DNA from: Paenibacillus_E sp964253085
GTDB taxonomy: Bacteria; Bacillota; Bacilli; Paenibacillales; NBRC-103111
Reading direction: 5' to 3'
Length of the DNA stretch: 64,000 nucleotides
NCBI RefSeq assembly: GCF_964253085.1
Contig: NZ_CAXUQH020000001.1
Span: 3,100,001-3,164,000 of the forward strand
Below, piece by piece: positions 62,011 to 64,000 of the stretch. The notes below the pieces were generated by a model that saw nothing but the letters and a program-made list of their open reading frames with translations, did no database searches and was not told the DNA's origin. Numbering within the stretch: the first letter of the stretch is position 1; each line of letters opens with the position of its first letter. Both the position numbers and the translations under genes were made by a program.

Positions 62011-63246
62011 TCATTTCATTTTATACATCATCACATCGCTCGCAATCTCCAAAGCTTTATCAGATTGATTCGTCTTTAAGTAGTAGGTAAACAATTCTTT
62101 CTCCGAGCTTTGGATCAGATACGTATTCCCAGACTCCCGAAACTTGGGCAAGGCAACATCATTTAAATAGGTATGGTATTCGTGTTCCTTTTGTTGTGTA
62201 AGGAGAAGTAGGAGATTCAGAAGATGCATATAGAAGATTTCCTTCAGCTTTTTGGCTAGGGCCAGTCCATCCTTGGTGATTTGCACTAATTCATTATGGG
62301 GCAATAGGTTCCCATGAATACAACTTCGAATATATCCCTCCAAAGAAAGCAGGTATGCGCCTGTTTTCTTTTCTTTTAATTGCATGGATTGCTGATAGTA
62401 CTTACTTGCAAGTTCAAAGTTTTCTCTTCTCAGGTATTCATATGCCAAATTATGAAGTACTCTTGCTTTACGAGCAGGCGCTTGACAGATGTCACAGCTT
62501 TGAATCAGCTTCTCGAAACGTCTTATGTTTTCTTTGAAGTCACGGCTCTTCTCATCTTTCACTTGAATCAGCATCAGCATCTCGGCATCGATGATTCTTA
62601 AGAAGCTATTGATGCCTTTGAAAAAAGTGAGTGACTTCTCAGCGTAGAAGTAAGCCATTACAGGCGACTGAATGGCATGATAGGCTGAGGCTAAATGATA
62701 ATAATACTCGGGATTATTGTAATCCTCATGCACGATGGCCGTTAACGTATCTATGGCTTTTAAGTACTCCTGTTTCGCCAAATAGTACATCCCCATGACA
62801 TGCTTGAATAAATTACTTTCATAAGGGGGCAGTTGCTGAACGTCCTTTTGGTAGAGCTTAATAACCTTATAGGCTTTATCAGCTTGGTTGTGCATCAGAT
62901 AGTAGCGGGCCTTTAGCAAGTTGTAAAGTGGTTGGTAGTCTGAGAGTTGGATAAGCGGTTCCTGTTCTAGTTCTTCATACGACACAGCCATTTCCTCAAA
63001 TAGCTGCTCAATAATAACGTCATGCCAATGATGAAGACGTGTTCTTATATTTTTAAGCCGAATGGCTTCTAGTGAAATATCGATTTGAAGGCGTTTGGAT
63101 AGAAATGTAATGATTTCAGGTGAATATTCGGTGGAACCGCGCTCTATTTTACTGATATGTGTGTCAGAGCAAATACCGCGCCCCAGCTGCTCTTGTGTTA
63201 ATTGGGATTTCTCTCGATAGAATTTAATAATTTTACCTTCATACAT
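62011..63246 (-). CDS. HTH-TPR transcriptional regulator (NprR/RRNPP-like layout)
   Basis: A 411-residue cytoplasmic regulator. The ATG at 63246 has GGGGGAA upstream; the frame to 63261 has none. An XRE-type HTH occupies ~4-60 ('YREKSQLTQEQLGRGICSDTHISKIERG'). The rest is helical with TPR-like repeats ('LLKARYYLMHNQADKAYKVI', 'MYYLAKQEYLKAIDTL', 'LAYEYLRRENFELASKYYQQSM'). The size and layout match NprR-type peptide-sensing regulators. Its stop is only 10 bp from the stop of the convergent secreted protease gene. No pheromone precursor gene was found beside it. Confidence 0.83.
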   Translation of the reverse strand: MYEGKIIKFYREKSQLTQEQLGRGICSDTHISKIERGSTEYSPEIITFLSKRLQIDISLEAIRLKNIRTRLHHWHDVIIEQLFEEMAVSYEELEQEPLIQLSDYQPLYNLLKARYYLMHNQADKAYKVIKLYQKDVQQLPPYESNLFKHVMGMYYLAKQEYLKAIDTLTAIVHEDYNNPEYYYHLASAYHAIQSPVMAYFYAEKSLTFFKGINSFLRIIDAEMLMLIQVKDEKSRDFKENIRRFEKLIQSCDICQAPARKARVLHNLAYEYLRRENFELASKYYQQSMQLKEKKTGAYLLSLEGYIRSCIHGNLLPHNELVQITKDGLALAKKLKEIFYMHLLNLLLLLTQQKEHEYHTYLNDVALPKFRESGNTYLIQSSEKELFTYYLKTNQSDKALEIASDVMMYKMK

Positions 63247-63439
63247 ACTAAATTCCCCCAAGTTTCGTCGAAAGTGATTACGAACTCATTGTACAACAAA
63301 ATAGGTGTAGAGGCACATTCAGCGCGTTAGAAGAAATTGCCATCCCCTGAATCATCATTTATCCTAAAGAGATACAAAGAGTGTAATAAAAGGCAAGGTT
63401 CGCAAGAATGTCCCGTTTCGAGCCATGCTCGAGTGATTC

Positions 63440-63458
63440 TATAATGAAAACGTATCCA
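63440..63458 (+). promoter_or_regulatory. promoter -10 box fused to a cre site, upstream of binding lipoprotein
   Basis: TATAAT (63440-63445) shares its last base with TGAAAACGTATCCA (63445-63458), a good match to the CcpA operator consensus. It lies about 35 bp before the lipoprotein start. CcpA repression of this importer is inferred. Confidence 0.65.
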
Positions 63459-63492
63459 GTTGGAATAATAGGCGAACGAGGGGGAAATGGCC

Positions 63493-64000
63493 ATGAAGCA
63501 AGGGAGAAAATACGGGGCGGTTTCGATAGGCTCTATTATGTTATTATCAGTTGTCGCAAGTGCATGCAGCAATTCGACGGATCAGCCAGAGGCGTCCAAA
63601 TCCGCAACTGCAGCAGCATCGGCTAGTCCGGTAGCTGCTCAAACGGCAGCAGTGCGTGTAGACCCGTTGGCGAAATATGATCCGTCAATTGAAGTGACGA
63701 CGGTGCGATCGGTGGACGCAACCTTCAAATATGCAGCTGGCGATTCGATCGACAGCAATATCTGGACCAAAATTTTCGAGCAAGACTACGGGATTAAAGT
63801 GAAAAATTCGTGGTCTGTGGATTCAACGCAGTACCATCAGAAGCTGAATGTTTCTATCGCATCGGGCGATATCCCGGATTTCCTTGAGGTGAATAAAGAG
63901 GAAATGAAGCGTTTGGCGGATGCGGGCCAATTAGAGGATTTAACGAAAATATGGGAACAAAATAGCTCGCCTTTTTTAAAGAGTATGTTGAATCAAGATG
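63493..64000 (+). CDS. extracellular solute-binding lipoprotein (3' end outside window)
   Basis: The first 169 residues of an ABC-type binding protein; the frame is open to the last base. ATG 63493 follows GAGGGGG by 8 nt, and the ATG at 63487 is too near. The lipobox 'VASAC' gives lipidation at Cys25, then a Ser/Ala-rich linker to ~50. 'DSNIWTKIFEQDYGIKVKNSW...YHQKLNVSIASGDIPDFLEV' is typical of family 1 sugar-binding proteins. It resembles the 27435 protein in layout but not closely in sequence. Permease genes probably lie beyond the window. Confidence 0.88.
   Translation, partial: MKQGRKYGAVSIGSIMLLSVVASACSNSTDQPEASKSATAAASASPVAAQTAAVRVDPLAKYDPSIEVTTVRSVDATFKYAAGDSIDSNIWTKIFEQDYGIKVKNSWSVDSTQYHQKLNVSIASGDIPDFLEVNKEEMKRLADAGQLEDLTKIWEQNSSPFLKSMLNQD

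Noticed and set aside
63327..63572. Possible pheromone-type small protein near the TPR regulator
   Set aside because: The 81-codon frame overlaps the promoter, cre site and start of the lipoprotein gene, and it lacks a clear signal peptide.
1..64000. tRNA genes, insertion sequences, prophage or conjugation genes
   Set aside because: No tRNA-like cloverleaf, transposase, integrase or structural phage protein was seen among the frames or gaps.

Overview
The window looks like an accessory, sugar-polymer-degrading region of a Paenibacillus-type Firmicute chromosome. Supporting signs are Gram-positive ribosome binding sites (AGGAGG-like, with frequent GTG/TTG starts), a YesM/YesN-type two-component system beside LplB/YtcP-type permeases and a lipoprotein binding protein with a DUF3502-like tail, LTA-synthase, YeeN and YvbH homologues, and many AraC regulators. 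The genus is an inference. I see no tRNA, rRNA, CRISPR array, insertion sequence or phage gene.

Layout: 0-3.7 kb carries the end of a GH38-like alpha-mannosidase, a secreted beta-propeller glycosidase and a mutarotase-like protein. 3.7-5.5 kb is a PhyH dioxygenase divergent from an AraC regulator. 5.6-6.2 kb is YvbH. 6.4-11.6 kb is a tight four-gene operon: type III polyketide synthase, methyltransferase, flavoprotein and MMPL exporter, probably making and exporting a methylated, oxidised phenolic lipid. 11.7-15.1 kb is a GH2 enzyme divergent from AraC. 15.4-18 kb has an HD-GYP-like protein and a chemoreceptor. 18.2-19.9 kb is a MerR/MFS pair with a clear palindromic operator. 20.2-21.7 kb is a secreted GH43-like enzyme with a ricin-type lectin tail.

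21.8-30.4 kb is a regulated import locus: response regulator, histidine kinase (probable CTG start), two permeases, binding lipoprotein and an unassigned cytoplasmic barrel-like protein. 30.8-35.1 kb is a large multidomain GH9 cellulase. 35-39.2 kb holds housekeeping or stress genes (MarR, CBS, LTA synthase-like, double GNAT). 39.3-50.3 kb returns to sugar use: AraC/GH2/GH88, a propeller protein, an SMP-30 lactonase and AraC/GH127. 50.7-56.5 kb holds two more PhyH/AraC divergent pairs and a six-hairpin glycosidase-like protein. 56.6-64 kb holds YeeN, a giant subtilisin-like protease with cohesin-like and dockerin-like segments, a TPR-HTH regulator and the start of another binding lipoprotein.

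Two patterns tie the region together. Six stand-alone AraC regulators are each divergent from one metabolic enzyme across 117-185 bp (three PhyH, two GH2, one GH127). Several sugar-gene promoters have a CcpA (cre)-like site at or just after the -10 box. Extracellular enzymes (GH9, GH43-like, propeller) would release oligosaccharides, ABC systems would import them, and cytoplasmic GH2/GH88/GH127/GH38 and lactonase enzymes would finish the job. Substrates are inferred from families only. Start sites were chosen by ribosome binding site where several were possible.
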